A stretch of DNA of 64,000 nt, taken from positions 1,431,956-1,495,955 of the forward strand of contig NW_004450277.1 of assembly GCF_000321225.1 (NCBI RefSeq). The letters are read 5' to 3'. The translations under genes were made by a program, and so were the position numbers. The DNA comes from Odobenus rosmarus divergens. Its lineage: Eukaryota; Chordata; Mammalia; Carnivora; Odobenidae. Positions 1 to 11,298 of the stretch are shown one piece after another. How positions within the stretch are numbered: the first letter of the stretch is position 1; each line of letters starts with the position of its first letter. The notes beneath the pieces were generated by a model, which saw nothing but the letters and a program-made list of their open reading frames with translations, searched no databases and had not been told where the DNA came from.

Positions 1-774
1 CCCCTGCAAACCTCCACCTGGTCCTCAGCACCCTCAGCCCACTGCCCCCCCACCCCCCGCGCACACACTGTGCAGAGGAAGGAACACTGCATTTAACACC
101 AAAATGCCTGAGGGTAAACCCGCCACCCCTTTCTCTTCCTTACCAGTTGCGTGGCCTTGTGCAACTTGCGTGGCTTTGTGCAACTGACTCACCACCCACC
201 CTGAGCTGACTTCAGTTTTCTTACCTGATAGATGGGTTAATCATTACCGCCTTCCTCACCAGCTAGTTTTTAAAAGTTCTTATGCAATTTCCCAGCAGTA
301 AGCACAGTGTGGAGCATGAAATAATGCTGAACATAGGTGAAGAAATGTAAATAATGATCATTCTTATTCCTCATAACTTGGTAGCTAGTAAAGAAGGAAA
401 GCAAAGGATGTCCTTCCCCTACCCCGTTCCAGAATAGGAAGAAAGCAGCAGGCAGGGATATGCCCCTGTTATGCTTTTCTTACCTTGAGTTTTCTTTTTT
501 CTTGCTATACAGATAATACATGTTTATTGTAGAACTTTAAAGAAATACAACCAAGCAGAGAGAAGGACGTAAAAATCACCTGGGAGCCTATCTCAGTAAG
601 GGGAGGCCCCGCCCACAGGGTGGAGCTTAGGAGGGCACTGTCGGGTGATTGGTAAGAATGACTGACAGCCCCAGTGATAGGCGGGAGGATAGGGATGAAG
701 GAGCTAAGTGGCCAGTTCCTTTCCACGAGGATTAAAAGGACACCCAGCTCCAAATGAGCATCATGATGATGATC

Positions 775-1035
775 ATGGTCCTCCTAGCAGCAGGGATTTA
801 TGGAGTACCCCCTTCCCAAGTGTCAGACCCTGTGCTAAGCGCTGGATATATATTATGACGTTCAGTCAAAACAAATACTATAGGTGAGTATTCTGATTCC
901 CATCCTAGTGACGAGGAAAGCAAAGCTCAGAGAGGTTCAGTAATGCGTCCAAAGTTCTCAGAGATCAAGGGGGATTCAAACCCAGATCTATAAGCCCCTG
1001 AGCCTGTAATCTTATGCACTAGGACTGTCGCTCTC
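775..1035 (-). repeat. MIR SINE, minus strand
   Basis: The reverse-strand MIR order is clear: 'tgtgctaagcgctgg', then 'gacgaggaaagcaaagctcagagaggt', then 'ggattcaaacccaga'. Confidence 0.75.
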
Positions 1036-1589
1036 CATCCCCACTGGGAACATCACCTTCTGAGCCTTCAGCTGGGGTTTCACTCCTTCACTCATTCATT
1101 CACTAAGAAACACTGGCTGGGTATGAATCATGGGCCAGGACAGTGAAGACCCAGCAGTGAGTAAGACAGACATGTCCCTTGGCCTCATGGAGCTCACAGG
1201 CTGGGGAGGGGGGGCACTTTTTGAATACAGTTGAAAATCCAGTGGGGCAGAGTCCAGTGAATTCTGAAAAGTGATCAGCCTGGGAGTCCCATTTAGGAGA
1301 CCGGGGAAGAAGAGTACTGGAACTGGAATTCTGTGCCCACCTGACTGTATGGCCTTGAGACTGTTTTCTCTTCTCTGGCCCTTGGATTTCCTACAAATAA
1401 AATGGGGAAACAGAACCAGTTTCCCTGGCTGGGGACGGTGGAGGCAATTTCCACAGAGGGTCCACCCAGTAGCAACGTCACTGGAATAAGCATCCATCCT
1501 TTCGATAGATGGTACCCTTTGATGTCAGAGAGGCAGGATCTCCCAGAATTGGGTGGACCTTTGGCTCATGCAGTAGTGCCCTAGCTGGC

Positions 1590-1985
1590 CTGACCACCAG
1601 GGTCACCTAGAGAGTATAAAAAAATCAAATATCTGGGGCACCTGGGTGGCTCAGTTGGTTAAGCGCCAAACTCTTGATTTCGGCTCAGGTCATGATCTTA
1701 TGGGTCGTGATATGGAGCCCTGCATAGGGCTCTGCGCTCAGCGGGGAGTCTGCTAGAGATTCTTTCTTTCCCTCTCCCTCTGCCCCTCCCCCCCCCACTC
1801 GCAAGCTCACTCTTTCTCTCTCTCAAATAAATAATCTTTAAAAAATAAAATAAAATTCTCAGGTCTCACCCCAAACCTGATGAATAAGAACCTACAAAAA
1901 TGGGGTCCTGTAACCTATATTTCTAATCACACCCCCAAAGGGTCCTACCCGCCAATCCATGTTCCAACCAGCTTCTGTGATCCTA
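1590..1985. repeat. MER5A-like element split by a CanSINE
   Basis: Left part (about 1590-1634, 'ccagggtcacctagag') and right part (1857-1985, 'cctatatttctaatcaca') read as one element once the intervening CanSINE is removed. Family assigned from memory of the consensus. Confidence 0.5.
1635..1856 (+). repeat. CanSINE, plus strand
   Basis: Head ggggcacctgggtggctcag, tRNA-like promoter region, CT-rich tract, AAATAAATAA tail and A-run. It sits inside a MER5A-like element. Confidence 0.92.
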
Positions 1986-2265
1986 ACACATACCAAATCC
2001 TTCATAAACACTTGTGCAATGAATGAATGAATGCTCAAGCCCCACACTTTCATTCTACAGATGGGGAAACTGAGACCCAGAGGGAGGAAGGAACCTGTCC
2101 ATAGTAAGGTTAAGAACTCACATGCATCTGACTCAGCCCATGGTTATTTGGCCTGGGGAAGGATCAGAAAGGCTGATGGGAACTTAATCCCTCTGACAGT
2201 GTGTTGACCATCGATCTGATGCTTTCATAGTCATCTATCTTATCGGGTTATCAGGAAATTCTTCT

Positions 2266-2466
2266 GGGGCGCCTGGGTGGCTCAGTTGGTTAAGTGACTG
2301 CCTTCGGCTCAGGTCATGATCCCAGGGTCCTGGGAAGGAGCCCTGCATCGGGCTCCCGCCTCAGTGGGGAGCCTGCTTCTCCCTCTGACCCTCTCCCCTC
2401 TCATGCTGTTTCTCTCTCTCTCCCTCTCCCAAATAAATAAATAAAATCTTTAAAAAAAAAAAAAAA
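2266..2466 (+). repeat. CanSINE, plus strand
   Basis: Head ggggcgcctgggtggctcag to a long A-run. Imperfect target duplication: aaattcttctgg before and aaattctctggc after. Confidence 0.95.
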
Positions 2467-3047
2467 TTCTCTGGCTTCTTCCCCTCTCAAAAACAGTGCC
2501 TCCACCACACTGGGTATTTCCTCGCCCTGGCCTACTCTCCTCTCCTGTTCATCCTCTCAAACCCCACTCGCCAGTCCGCTCTTAAGCCCTCCGCACACTC
2601 TGCCTGGCTGAGTTCTTCTGACCTCCTCCCCTCATCCCCCATGGCTCCTCCAGCCACGTGCTCCTGCCTCTTAATGGTACTTATGACAGGGCATCAGAAC
2701 TCTCGACTTCCATAGCGTCCCTTCCAGACCATGAGCTTTTGGAAGATAGGAATGGTGTCTTACTAAACACTTGTGAAGTTGTTACCCAGATGGTCCAGTC
2801 TCAGCATGCTGTCCCTGACAAAAGATTGCCACCCAAATGGTCTATCAAAATTGCTCCAGTTCTTCCCTTCCTTGTCAGACAACTTGCAAAGACTCTGCTT
2901 CTTAAAGTGCCCCACCTCTCCACCCCTTCCCTTATACCTCCTACACTCCACAGTTGCTCCTTCACTTCTCTCTTCAACGCTGGCCTGGAAAATGCCTCCC
3001 CTTGAAGTCAGCTCCCTTCTCTCTTCTCTCCCTTCTTTTTGCCTCTC

Positions 3048-3257
3048 TTTTTAAAAGATTTTGTTTATTTATTTCTTTAGAGAGAGAGAGACATAGTGAG
3101 TGCGGGAGGGGCAGAGGGAAAGGGAGAGAGAGAATCTCAAGCAGAGTCCACACTGAGCATGGAGCCCGATGCAGGGCTTGATCCCATAATGCTGAGACCA
3201 TGACTTGAGCCGAAATCAAGAGTCAGATGCTTAACCCACCGAACCACACAGGCGCCC
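3048..3257 (-). repeat. CanSINE, minus strand
   Basis: Reverse orientation: tttaaaagattttgtttatt, a GA-rich tract, the body containing 'gaccatgacttgagccgaaa', and end 'caggcgccc'. Confidence 0.92.
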
Positions 3258-3673
3258 AGCCCCCATTTTTGTCTCTTAATTGGACTGCAGAAGGCCACAA
3301 GAACTGTCTAGCAAGACTGAGCCCTCCTCAGAAACCAGACAAAAGAGCTGAACCCTCCTTAGCAGGAGGGGGAACCAAAGAAATCTTTCATCTCCAGTGC
3401 CTGGCCTATAGAAGCAATCAACGGATGAGAAAATGTAGTGAGCTGTCATTAGCCCAGTTTTCCACACAGAGAAACTAAGGCTCGGGGAGGACTGGTGGTT
3501 TACCCAAGGTGACACAGAATAATGGCAGAATTTGTCCCCCAAACCTGTCCAAAGTATAAGCCTCAGCTCCAGTCCACCCTTCAGACCATCCCAGCCCTAC
3601 CTTTCTCAGCCAGGGCCCTCTGGCTGAGAGGTAGGTACCCTTGGAGAATGGGCCTGGGGTCGCTCTGTTGCAG

Positions 3674-3875
3674 GATGAAAGCTGGAGCCAAGAGTCGTGC
3701 CTGCAGGTGGGCAGCGCCTATGTCATTGTGTACTCCATCGCGGACAGAGGCAGCTTCGAGAGTGCCTCTGAGCTCCGCATTCAGCTGCGGCGCACGCATC
3801 AGGCGGACCATGTGCCCATCATCCTGGTGGGCAACAAGGCCGACCTGGCACGCTGCCGGGAAGTCTCCGTGGAAG
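3674..3875 (+). CDS. REM1: REM1 penultimate coding exon
   Basis: The acceptor is ctgttgcag/GATGAAAG and the donor is GTGGAAG/gtgagc. The exon encodes DESWSQESCLQVGSAYV through CREVSVE, including the NKAD guanine-specificity motif. A Val stands where I recall Gly in the human sequence (CLQGGS). Confidence 0.93.
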
Positions 3876-5401
3876 GTGAGCCCTCTCTACTCCCCCCTCC
3901 TCCTCCAGCTTCCTCTCAGCCTGCTGTCACTGCTCCTCCTCCAGTGCTCTCCATCTCATGGACTGTCACCCCACCCCGCCCTCATCGCGCACCTACATGC
4001 CTAAGCCTGAAAGCTAGGAACTATTCTCGCTTCCTCTCCCACTCCCCCAAACCAGCCCCCAAATCCTGTCAGGTCCACCTCCCTTAACCCCACCTTCCCT
4101 CCCCCCTATGCCCACAACCTCTGCCCCATCCTGGCATCTCTCCCTTAGCCTGGGCCAGCCCCTGTACTTCTCCCCATTCAATCAGTTCTCCTCACCAGCT
4201 GTCAGAGTTTTCCAAAACCAGATCTGACCTTGTCACTCCTTTGCTTAAAAATTCCCCTATGGCTCTCCCATGCCCTCAGTCAGAGACACTTTATCCACTG
4301 GGCATCATAGGCCCAGTGCATACAAGCTTTCCAAGGGCTTACATCTGGGATCTGAAACTATTAGCTCCAAAACACAGTGAGAAAATTGCAAATTAAAATT
4401 TCACAAAGTTTGAATCATCCACAAAACACAATATTGTGGCAGCTGACAACTACAAACCAAAACGTTTAGTTATATATAATTTGTATTCAAAGTGGGATAA
4501 GGAATATTTCAATACATTTGATAATATCATGTGGGACCCATAAAGATCTCAAAATGGCCCGTCTCACGGGCACAATATAAAAATTATGGAAACTGAGAGC
4601 TGGAGAGGGTAAGCCAGTTCCACGGGGTCACCAGCCTCTAAGGGCTAGAACCCAGGCCCTTGTCTCCCAGCCCAGTGGCTTCCTGAAGTTGGAAGACCAT
4701 ATGCTTTGTGAGCAGACAGCCCCACACTCCCCAACATAATCCCCAGGAGATTTTGTTAAAACACTGGCTCACAGACCTCATCCCAAACCTACCGAATCAG
4801 ATTTTTTGCTGGTGGGCTCAGGAATCTGCATTTTAACAAGCTCCCCCAGATAATCCTGATGCACAGCTCAGACCCCTTACCTGGCATTCAAGCCCCTTCC
4901 CAGCCTCTCTGTCTTCCCAGCCTCTCTGTCTTCCCAGCCTCGTTCTGCTACCAGTATCAGTCACTAGCCTGTGAACTAACTCCGCAGAGCCAGGTCTCAT
5001 TTACCTAAGAGTCCCCTGGCACCCAGCACAAGATAGAACCAAAAGAAAAAGCGCTTAGCTTGAGACTCAACACACCTCTTCCCACCTTTATGTCCCCCTC
5101 TACCGGGCCTGCCTGACCCCGCCCCTCAGAGGGCCGCGCCTGCGCGGTGGTGTTTGACTGCAAGTTCATCGAGACGTCGGCCACGCTGCAGCACAACGTG
5201 GCCGAGCTCTTCGAGGGCGTGGTGCGCCAACTGCGCTTGCGCCGCCGAGACAGCGCGGCCCCGGAGCCGTCTGCGCCACGAAGGCGGGCAAGCCTCGGCC
5301 AGCGGGCTCGTCACTTCCTGGCCCGCCTGACGGCCCGCAGCGCCCGCCGTCTGGCACTCAAGGCCCGCTCCAAGTCCTGCCACAACCTGGCCGTGCTCTG
5401 A
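3674..5401 (+). CDS. REM1: REM1, RGK-family GTP-binding protein, C-terminal 157 residues (5' partial)
   Basis: REM1 is a Ras-related RGK GTPase at the plasma membrane that inhibits voltage-gated calcium channels through their beta subunits and affects cell shape. Two exons are present, 3674-3875 and 5130-5401, giving 157 residues plus a TGA stop; the human protein has 298. The first exon carries the G4 motif NKAD and the stretch VGSAYVIVYSIADRGSFE. The second carries ETSA (G5), an Arg-rich basic tail with the calmodulin and 14-3-3 binding character of the family, and the RGK-typical C-terminus ending SKSCHNLAVL instead of a CAAX box. The GAA-G/AG codon is split across the intron and rejoins to VSVEEGRA, as in human REM1. 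The N-terminal extension, P-loop and switch regions lie upstream. RRAD, GEM and REM2 are less likely, because the sequence matches REM1 almost residue for residue and HM13 is the neighbour. Confidence 0.95.
4735..4880. repeat. MER5A-like DNA transposon remnant
   Basis: The sequence has the recognisable MER5A/hAT-Charlie order: 'ccccaggagattttgttaaa', then a 'cagattttttgctggtgggc' block, then 'ggaatctgcattttaacaag' and 'cctgatgc'. Assigned from memory of the consensus. Confidence 0.6.
4897..4941. repeat. 17-bp tandem repeat, about 2.6 copies
   Basis: The unit ttcccagcctctctgtc appears at 4897-4913 and 4914-4930, followed by a partial third copy. The two full copies are identical. Confidence 0.9.
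5130..5401 (+). CDS. REM1: REM1 terminal coding exon
   Basis: The acceptor is cccctcag/AGGGCCGC. The exon encodes EGRACAVVFDCKFIETSATL through the basic tail to SKSCHNLAVL and a TGA at 5399-5401. It is very GC-rich, with dense CpG between about 5125 and 5400. Confidence 0.95.
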
Positions 5402-5880
5402 AGCCGCCCGCCCCCCTAGGGCTGGCGGAACACTGGGCTGCATTCTGAGCTCCACCGATGCCATCGAGGGGCCACGACGTAGTTGCCCAGTCTGCACCGT
5501 GGGCCGTGCCTGCCCGCTGTCCCGAGGGCCAGAGCATCTCCCGGAGCCGCAGCTTCAGGGACCCCTCCGCCCTGGGGAAGCAGTGGACAGACTATGGGGC
5601 CGAAGCCTCAAGCTGCACACAGAGTAGGGTTTTTTGTTTTGTTCTGTTTTGTTTTTTACGCGGTACGAGCCTTTTTGTAAAAATCTTCCTGGTCCCTGGG
5701 CTCTGGCAACTCCCTACAATAAACCAGACCAGAAGGGTGTCCAGTCTGAATGCCCAGACCTCTTCTTTTGGGCTCTGCCAGGTATCTCCACCTCCCACCG
5801 TCCCATCTACACTGGCTGCAGACCGGGTTCACCTGCTGACCTGGGTGAAGGTCAGTCAATAAAATCACTGGACCAGTTGT
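5402..5880 (+). other. REM1: REM1 3' UTR with two candidate poly(A) signals
   Basis: After the stop there are two canonical AATAAA hexamers, at 5718-5723 and 5858-5863. The second is followed within about 15 bases by a GT-rich stretch (ttgtgtgttc), as expected for a cleavage site near 5880. The first is followed by a weaker GT-rich stretch. The exact end cannot be fixed from sequence alone. Confidence 0.7.
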
Positions 5881-6205
5881 GTGTTCAGGCCTTCTCCCAA
5901 CCACTGGGCATGGCCCCTGGCGCCGGTCTTTGAGGAAGACCCAGTGGTGCACAGACAACCGCAATTCAATGTGATGACCTCCTATTTTCTCATAAGCCCA
6001 TTTTTCAGATTATAGATTCATAAAGTCTTATCTGGAAGGAATCTCAGCATTCATCCTCACAATATAGTAGCTTTTGTTTGTTAAGAGCTATGGTTTAAGC
6101 TGTCACAACTAGTGATTAATCTTCACAAACCCTGTATACCTACCTCTATTAGAAAAATAGAGGCACAGGATGGTGATGGTTCATACTCCAGATCATATAG
6201 CTACT

Positions 6206-6405
6206 GGGCGCCTGGGTGTCTCAGTTGTTAAGCGTCTGCCTTCAGCTCAGGTCATGATCCCGGGATCCTGGGATCGAGTCCCGCATCGGGCTCCCTGCTC
6301 TGAGGGAGGCCTGCTTCTCCCTCTCCCACTCCCCCTGCTTGTGTTCCTGCTCTCGCTATGTCTCTCTGTCAAATAAATAAATACAATCTTCCAAAAAAAA
6401 AAAAA
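6206..6405 (+). repeat. CanSINE with 16-bp target duplication
   Basis: The complete element lies between agatcatatagctact (6190-6205) and agatcataaagctact (6406-6421), which differ at one base. Confidence 0.95.
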
Positions 6406-7374
6406 AGATCATAAAGCTACTATAAGTGAAGTAGTCAGGATTCCAACCCCGGCTTGTCAGGCTAGAGTCTGTGCCCTATCCACAATCCTCTTGGAGAATG
6501 CGACAAAAAGCTATAGAGTCCCAGGGAAATGGACTTTCAAACACAAGTTTACTTACAATTTAAAGTGGAGGGGGATGCTTGCCTCCATGAAACTCAATCC
6601 ACTAATCCCCAAGACAGATACCCGATTTAATCCATCTCATTCATTTTTCTGAATGTGGAAACTGAAGCCCATAGAGGGGAAGTGAGCATCCCAGGGTCAC
6701 CCAGCCAGTGAGGGTGAGGACTAGACCCCAGGGCCCAGCCTCATCCTCTGTCTGTGCAGGAAGGAGGAGGTAGTGAGGCATCCAGCTGTGGGGCTCGGCA
6801 TGGGCCTTAGGGGTCAGGTCAGGAGTTTCCAGCTGCAGGGGAAAGGGGTGTCACGACTTTGAGAGGAGAATAAGATGCAAATGGTTTAGACCATCATGTC
6901 CCTGAGGCCTGACACCCCTGCCCCCAACCAGCTGCCTGCCCACATGCTTCGGCCACCAAGAACACAGCGCCAAAGAAGACCGGAGCTTGGGCAGATGAGC
7001 CATATCCTCCGTCTTCAAGCCCCCAATCTTGCCAGCAGGGCACTGATAGCACTTATTTCCCCATCCTAACTCCAGCTTGGGGAAGGGAGGAGGAGGAGGG
7101 TCTTCCCCAACCCCAAGCTGGCTCTGGCCTGCGGTCGTGGGGGAGGGGCTATAGTTGTGGAAAGTTGGCAGAGGCAGCCGGCAGCAGCCGGAGAGTGGAA
7201 AAAATGATATCAAACCCGGAAAAATGCAGGCCGGATGGAGGGCCTGAGTTGGCCCTGGGAGGTGAGAGGGGAGGGAGGGAAGGAGGGGGGCCCACAGGCT
7301 GAGAAAGGAAGAGGGGCCAGGGAAGGAGCACAGGAGCTGGCTTTGAGAAAACTGCAGGTAATCGCTGTCATTCC

Positions 7375-7615
7375 TTCCTTTCTTCACCCACAAGTATTTA
7401 TTGAGGGCCTACTAAGTACAGGGCACAGTGCCAGGCTCTAGGGAGATAGAAGTGAACAGAAGCGGTAGGATGCTGCTCCCTGGAGCCCCCCCATCTGGTG
7501 GGGAAAGCAGACTAGAAAACAAGTGAATAAAATGATTACAAACTGAGAAGGGGCTGAAAATCAGGGTGGTCATGGAAGGCCCTGAGGATAATCCAGTGCA
7601 ATCCTCAAAGTCCAC
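7375..7615. repeat. Ancient interspersed repeat, family not assigned
   Basis: A 'tatttattgagggcctactaagtacagggcacagtgccag' type block followed by a 'gaacagaagc...ctggagcc' block. This kind of sequence recurs near 1100, 19430, 31040, 40690 and 62920. I do not name the family with confidence. Confidence 0.45.
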
Positions 7616-7941
7616 AAATGGGGAAACTGAGAACTGGGGCGGGGCGGGGGGGCTTACCCCAGGCTACTCGGAGTGTGGAAGAAGTCCTTGAGACCAGGAC
7701 TGGGAATGGAAGGGGAGGAAAGAAAGAAGGAAAGAGCACAGACCAGGGTCAGGGGGAAGGAAGAGCATGCGGCCAGGACGGCAGGACAGCCCAGCCGTTG
7801 AGGTAGGTCATGGGTCCTGAACCAGAGGGTCTGTGTTCAATGCTCCATCTCTCTGTTTCTTAGCTCCCTCATCGGTAAGATAGGATTCATGGCAATTCCC
7901 TCCCCCAGGGTTGATGTGAGGATTAAATGACTTAGGATGTT

Positions 7942-8115
7942 GGGCACCTGGGTGGCTCAGTCTGTTAGGCGTCTGCCTTCGGCTCAGGTCATAATTTCAG
8001 GTTCCTGTGATCTAGCCCCGAGTTGGGCTCCCTGCTCAGTGGGGAGTCTGCTTCTCCCTCTCCCTCTCATCATCCCCATGCGCTTTCTCTCTAATAAATA
8101 AAATCTATTTTAAAA
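7942..8115 (+). repeat. CanSINE, first of a tandem pair
   Basis: Head gggcacctgggtggctcagt to an A-rich tail. It is flanked by aaatgacttagg on the left and aaatgacttaag on the right, where a second CanSINE begins at once. Confidence 0.93.
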
Positions 8116-8125
8116 AATGACTTAA

Positions 8126-8313
8126 GGGGCGCCTGGGTGGCTCAGTTGGTTAAGCGACTGCCTTCAGCTCAGGTCATGATCCTGGAGTCCCTGGATCGAG
8201 TCCCGCATCGGGCTCCCTGCTCAGCGGGGAGTCTGCTTCGCCCTCTGACCCTCCCCCCTCTCATGTGCTCTCTCTCATTCTCTCTCTCTCAAATAAATAA
8301 TCTTTAAAAAAAA
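8126..8313 (+). repeat. CanSINE, second of a tandem pair
   Basis: Head ggggcgcctgggtggctcag directly after aatgacttaa. It ends in an A-run followed by a third copy of aatgacttaa. Confidence 0.94.
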
Positions 8314-8574
8314 AATGACTTAAGATGTGTAAAATACTTAAAACAGTTCCTGTGTCTAGAAAGATTCAGTAAATGTTGGTTCCTACTAGCATATCTTAAG
8401 ACCTTGAGGAAACCAGGCCTTGTTAAGGGTAGGATATTCTGGGACTGTGAAGACATGCTTGCGAGTCTTTGCCCTGCTATGACACTGGAGGACTTTAGGA
8501 AAATCTCTTCCCCTCTTAGGCCTCAGTTTTCCCATCTGTAAAATAAAGGGATTGAATGTGAACTTGTATCATCT

Positions 8575-8725
8575 ATTCATGGACTCACCCATTTACTGTC
8601 TATCTCCCGCAGAGGAATAAAAGTCCCATGAAGGTAGGGCCCTCGATGCTACTCTCTCCCCAGCACCTACAACAGTGCCTGGCTCATAGTAGGTGATCAG
8701 TAAATATCTGTTGAATGGATTGATT
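8575..8725 (+). repeat. L2-like LINE 3' end
   Basis: The typical L2 tail wording is present: a 'cccatgaaggtagggc' block, 'ccccagcacctacaacagtg', then 'cctggctcatagtaggtgat' and 'tgttgaatgga'. Confidence 0.7.
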
Positions 8726-8899
8726 AACTGACCTGTAAAATGGCCCCTCCAATCCTGACCTCTCTGATTCTAGCAGTCTGTGGATAAGGCATAGCTGGGA
8801 AATCATGTGACAAAACCACAATACTCCTCCCAGGGACATGGCCCATTATAGTTAAGAAAGTTCTTTCTCATCCATTAAAACAAAACAAAATAAAACAAA

Positions 8900-9080
8900 A
8901 CTGCTGTTTTAGCTCTTTCTATGTGCCAGGTCCCAGGCTACATGCTTGGTATACATTTTCTCATCTAATTATCGCCACACCCATCTACTTAGTAAGTACC
9001 ATTTAGCAGATGAGCAGATTAACAGATTGAGGCTAAGAAAACCTGAGAAATCTGTCCTAGAAAGGGTTGTCAGGATTTGC
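8900..9080 (-). repeat. MIR SINE, minus strand
   Basis: The stretch 'tctttctatgtgccaggtcc' followed by 'cagatgagcagattaaca' matches reverse MIR, moderately diverged. Confidence 0.6.
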
Positions 9081-9164
9081 ACTCAGGTCAGGTTGTAACT
9101 GCTTTCTTCATTGTACAGTTGGGGAAACTGAGGCCCAGAGAAAGGAGAGGAATTGTCCAAAGGC

Positions 9165-9385
9165 ATGTAATAACAGCAAGCAATTACATCACTTTTACTA
9201 TGTGTTGGATGCTGTTCTAAGTGCTCTTCGTATTTTAAATCCTCAAGACTGGTCATATTATCACCATGCCAGTTTTCAGATGGAGAACTGTAACTCAGAA
9301 AGGTCCAGAACCCCTGCCAAGGTTGCACAATTAGCAAATAGCAGAGCCAGGATTCAAACCAGGATGTCTGGTCCTGTGGCTTGTT
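9165..9385 (-). repeat. MIR SINE, minus strand
   Basis: Reverse MIR from 'ttactatgtgttggatgctg' through 'ttcagatggagaactgtaac' to 'gccaggattcaaaccaggat'. Confidence 0.75.
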
Positions 9386-10170
9386 GAGGGCTACATTACA
9401 CCCCCCGTCAGTACTGCAAGTCTGGAGCAGGCTGGTATAAAAGAGAAGGGGACTTTGCCCAGCACCCCGCTGCTTGGACTGGGGGCAGGGTGGAAAACAA
9501 AAACACATTGAGAGGATCCTCAGCCGCCAGCTGGGACTTTCCACCTTGAAGGGAGAGTACTGTTATGGAAAAAATGATAAAGCTCTGGAAAGATGAATGT
9601 CTCCCAAGGGGCCCCCAGTCTCTTCAGAGTCCCTCCTGTGTTGGCCTGATCCAGATGAGATGAAGGCCACCTGGAACCCAGCACACCCCAGCCAGGCTGC
9701 TTGATTACTGAGGATCACTGGCCTCGATGGAAAGTTCCAGTTTCTCAGCCAAAGGGCACGAAGCTTCCACTCAGGGACCCCCCACCCCCTGCCACGTAAT
9801 CAGTTTCAGGCTGACTCTGCTTGTCCTTGGATGGTGGGAAATTCCCATCTCCTAGGGGCAGCTCAAGCCTCCCTTTATTCAGCAAACTTTGACAAGGGTG
9901 TGTACTCTGAAGGAGGGTAAAGAGCATCACAGCTGGCTGCTTTATAAAGACTTAAGAATCTCTCAGTTCTGCCACGACCATGTGGCTTTAGGCAAATCAA
10001 AATATACAGAGTGAAGGGGTTAGGGTAGAATTCTCCACGTGACTGTCTCTGTCTCGAGAATATTTGAATATTCTAGTTCAACAGCTTGAAAAAATATACA
10101 GGTTCAGTTTCAATTTCAGTAGTGTTCCCTTCTGTTCGGATCAGGGTTCAGTTAAAAATAATACTAATAA

Positions 10171-10367
10171 GGGGTGCCTGGGTGGCTCAGTCATTAAGCG
10201 TCAGCCTTCGGCTCAGGTCATGATCCCAGAGTCCGGGGATTAAGCCCCGCATCGGGCTCCCCGCTCAGTGGGAAGCCTGCTTCTCCCTCTCCCACTCTCC
10301 CTGCTTGTGTTCCCTCTCTCGCTGTGTCTCTCTCTGTCAAATAAATAAATAAAATCTTTTTAAAAAA
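10171..10367 (+). repeat. CanSINE, plus strand
   Basis: Head ggggtgcctgggtggctcag to an A-rich tail. Target sequence aaaaataatactaat is repeated on both sides, slightly expanded on the right. Confidence 0.94.
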
Positions 10368-10469
10368 TAATAATACTAATGATGGGATGGGAGCTCTGGG
10401 TTCAGCAATGTATGCAATTTTCCCCAGTTCCATCTGGTTCAAGTTCAAGGCTAGGATAGTCACCGTTCC

Positions 10470-11205
10470 TGTTACTATGCTGCCTAACGAACCACCCCCA
10501 AAGCTTAGTGGCATAAAAACAAACATTTTATTATGCTTCTAGATTTTGTGAGTCAGGAATTCAGGCAGGGCAGAGCAGGTACAGCCCCTCTCTGGGGCCT
10601 CAGCTGGGAAACTTGAAGACTAGAGTGACTGGAGTCACCTCACAAGTCTGGAAGTTGATGCTGACAGTGAGCCGGGATCACACCTACACGTGGCCTGGTG
10701 TCTTTCCTTCCTGTTGTTACTGTAACAAATCACCACAAATGTAGCAGCTTAACACAGCACAAACTTATCACCTCACAGTTCTGTATAGTAGAAGTCCAAC
10801 GTGGGTCTCACTGGGCTAAAATCAAGATGTCAGCAGGGCTGCATTCTTTTCTGGAGGCTCTAGAGGAGAATCTGTTTCCTTGCCTTTCCCAGCTTCTAGA
10901 GGCCAACCACTTTCCTTGGCTCATGACCCTCCCTCCATCGTCAAAGCCAACAACTTTCAGGCCAAGTCCATCTCTTGTTTCCATCTCTCTGGTTCTCCCT
11001 CGTCTGCCTCCCTCCCCGCCCTTGTGATCACATTCAGCCCACCTGGATAATCCAGGATAGTTTCCCCGGTTTAAAGTCAGCAGATTAGCAAACAATCCCG
11101 AATCTGTGACCTTAATTCCCTACTGCCATGTAACATAACATAATCACAGGTTCCAGGGATTCGGACAAGGACATTTTGGGGAACTGGTTTTCTGCCTATC
11201 ACAGC
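10470..11205. repeat. Two ancient interspersed repeats of related type, family not assigned
   Basis: Blocks starting 'accacccccaaagcttagtg' and 'ctgtaacaaatcaccacaaa', the second ending 'ggttttctgcctatcaca'. I recognise these as old mammalian repeat wording but cannot assign a family. The 109-codon open frame over this part is not a gene. Confidence 0.5.
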
Positions 11206-11257
11206 AGGATAGAATGGAGGATGTGGCAAGGTGGTGGCTGGGTCTGCATTCTCCCCC

Positions 11258-11258
<1 letters not shown>

Positions 11259-11296
<38 letters not shown>
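11259..11296. repeat. (CA)n microsatellite
   Basis: About 19 uninterrupted CA units. Confidence 0.98.

Positions 11297-11298
<2 letters not shown>

Larger units (their letters stand above)
1..3673 (+). other. REM1: REM1 intron (partial), upstream of penultimate coding exon
   Basis: This is the stretch before the first recognisable REM1 exon. I looked for the P-loop exon and for the exon encoding the 'DTWEAEK' region of REM1 and found neither, so the earlier exons are outside the window and this is intron. It holds a minus-strand MIR (775-1035), a MER5A-like element split by a CanSINE, a second plus-strand CanSINE and one minus-strand CanSINE. The rest looks like unique intronic DNA. Confidence 0.75.
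3876..5129 (+). other. REM1: REM1 last intron
   Basis: A GT-AG intron of 1254 bases. It holds L2-like sequence (about 4040-4330), AT-rich unassigned sequence (4330-4560), a MER5A-like element (about 4735-4880) and a short 17-bp tandem repeat (4897-4941). No gene is seen inside. Confidence 0.85.

Noticed and set aside
1..3673. Possible upstream REM1 exons (P-loop, switch II)
   Set aside because: No GxxxxGKS-type or DTWEAEK-type coding sequence was found in any frame.
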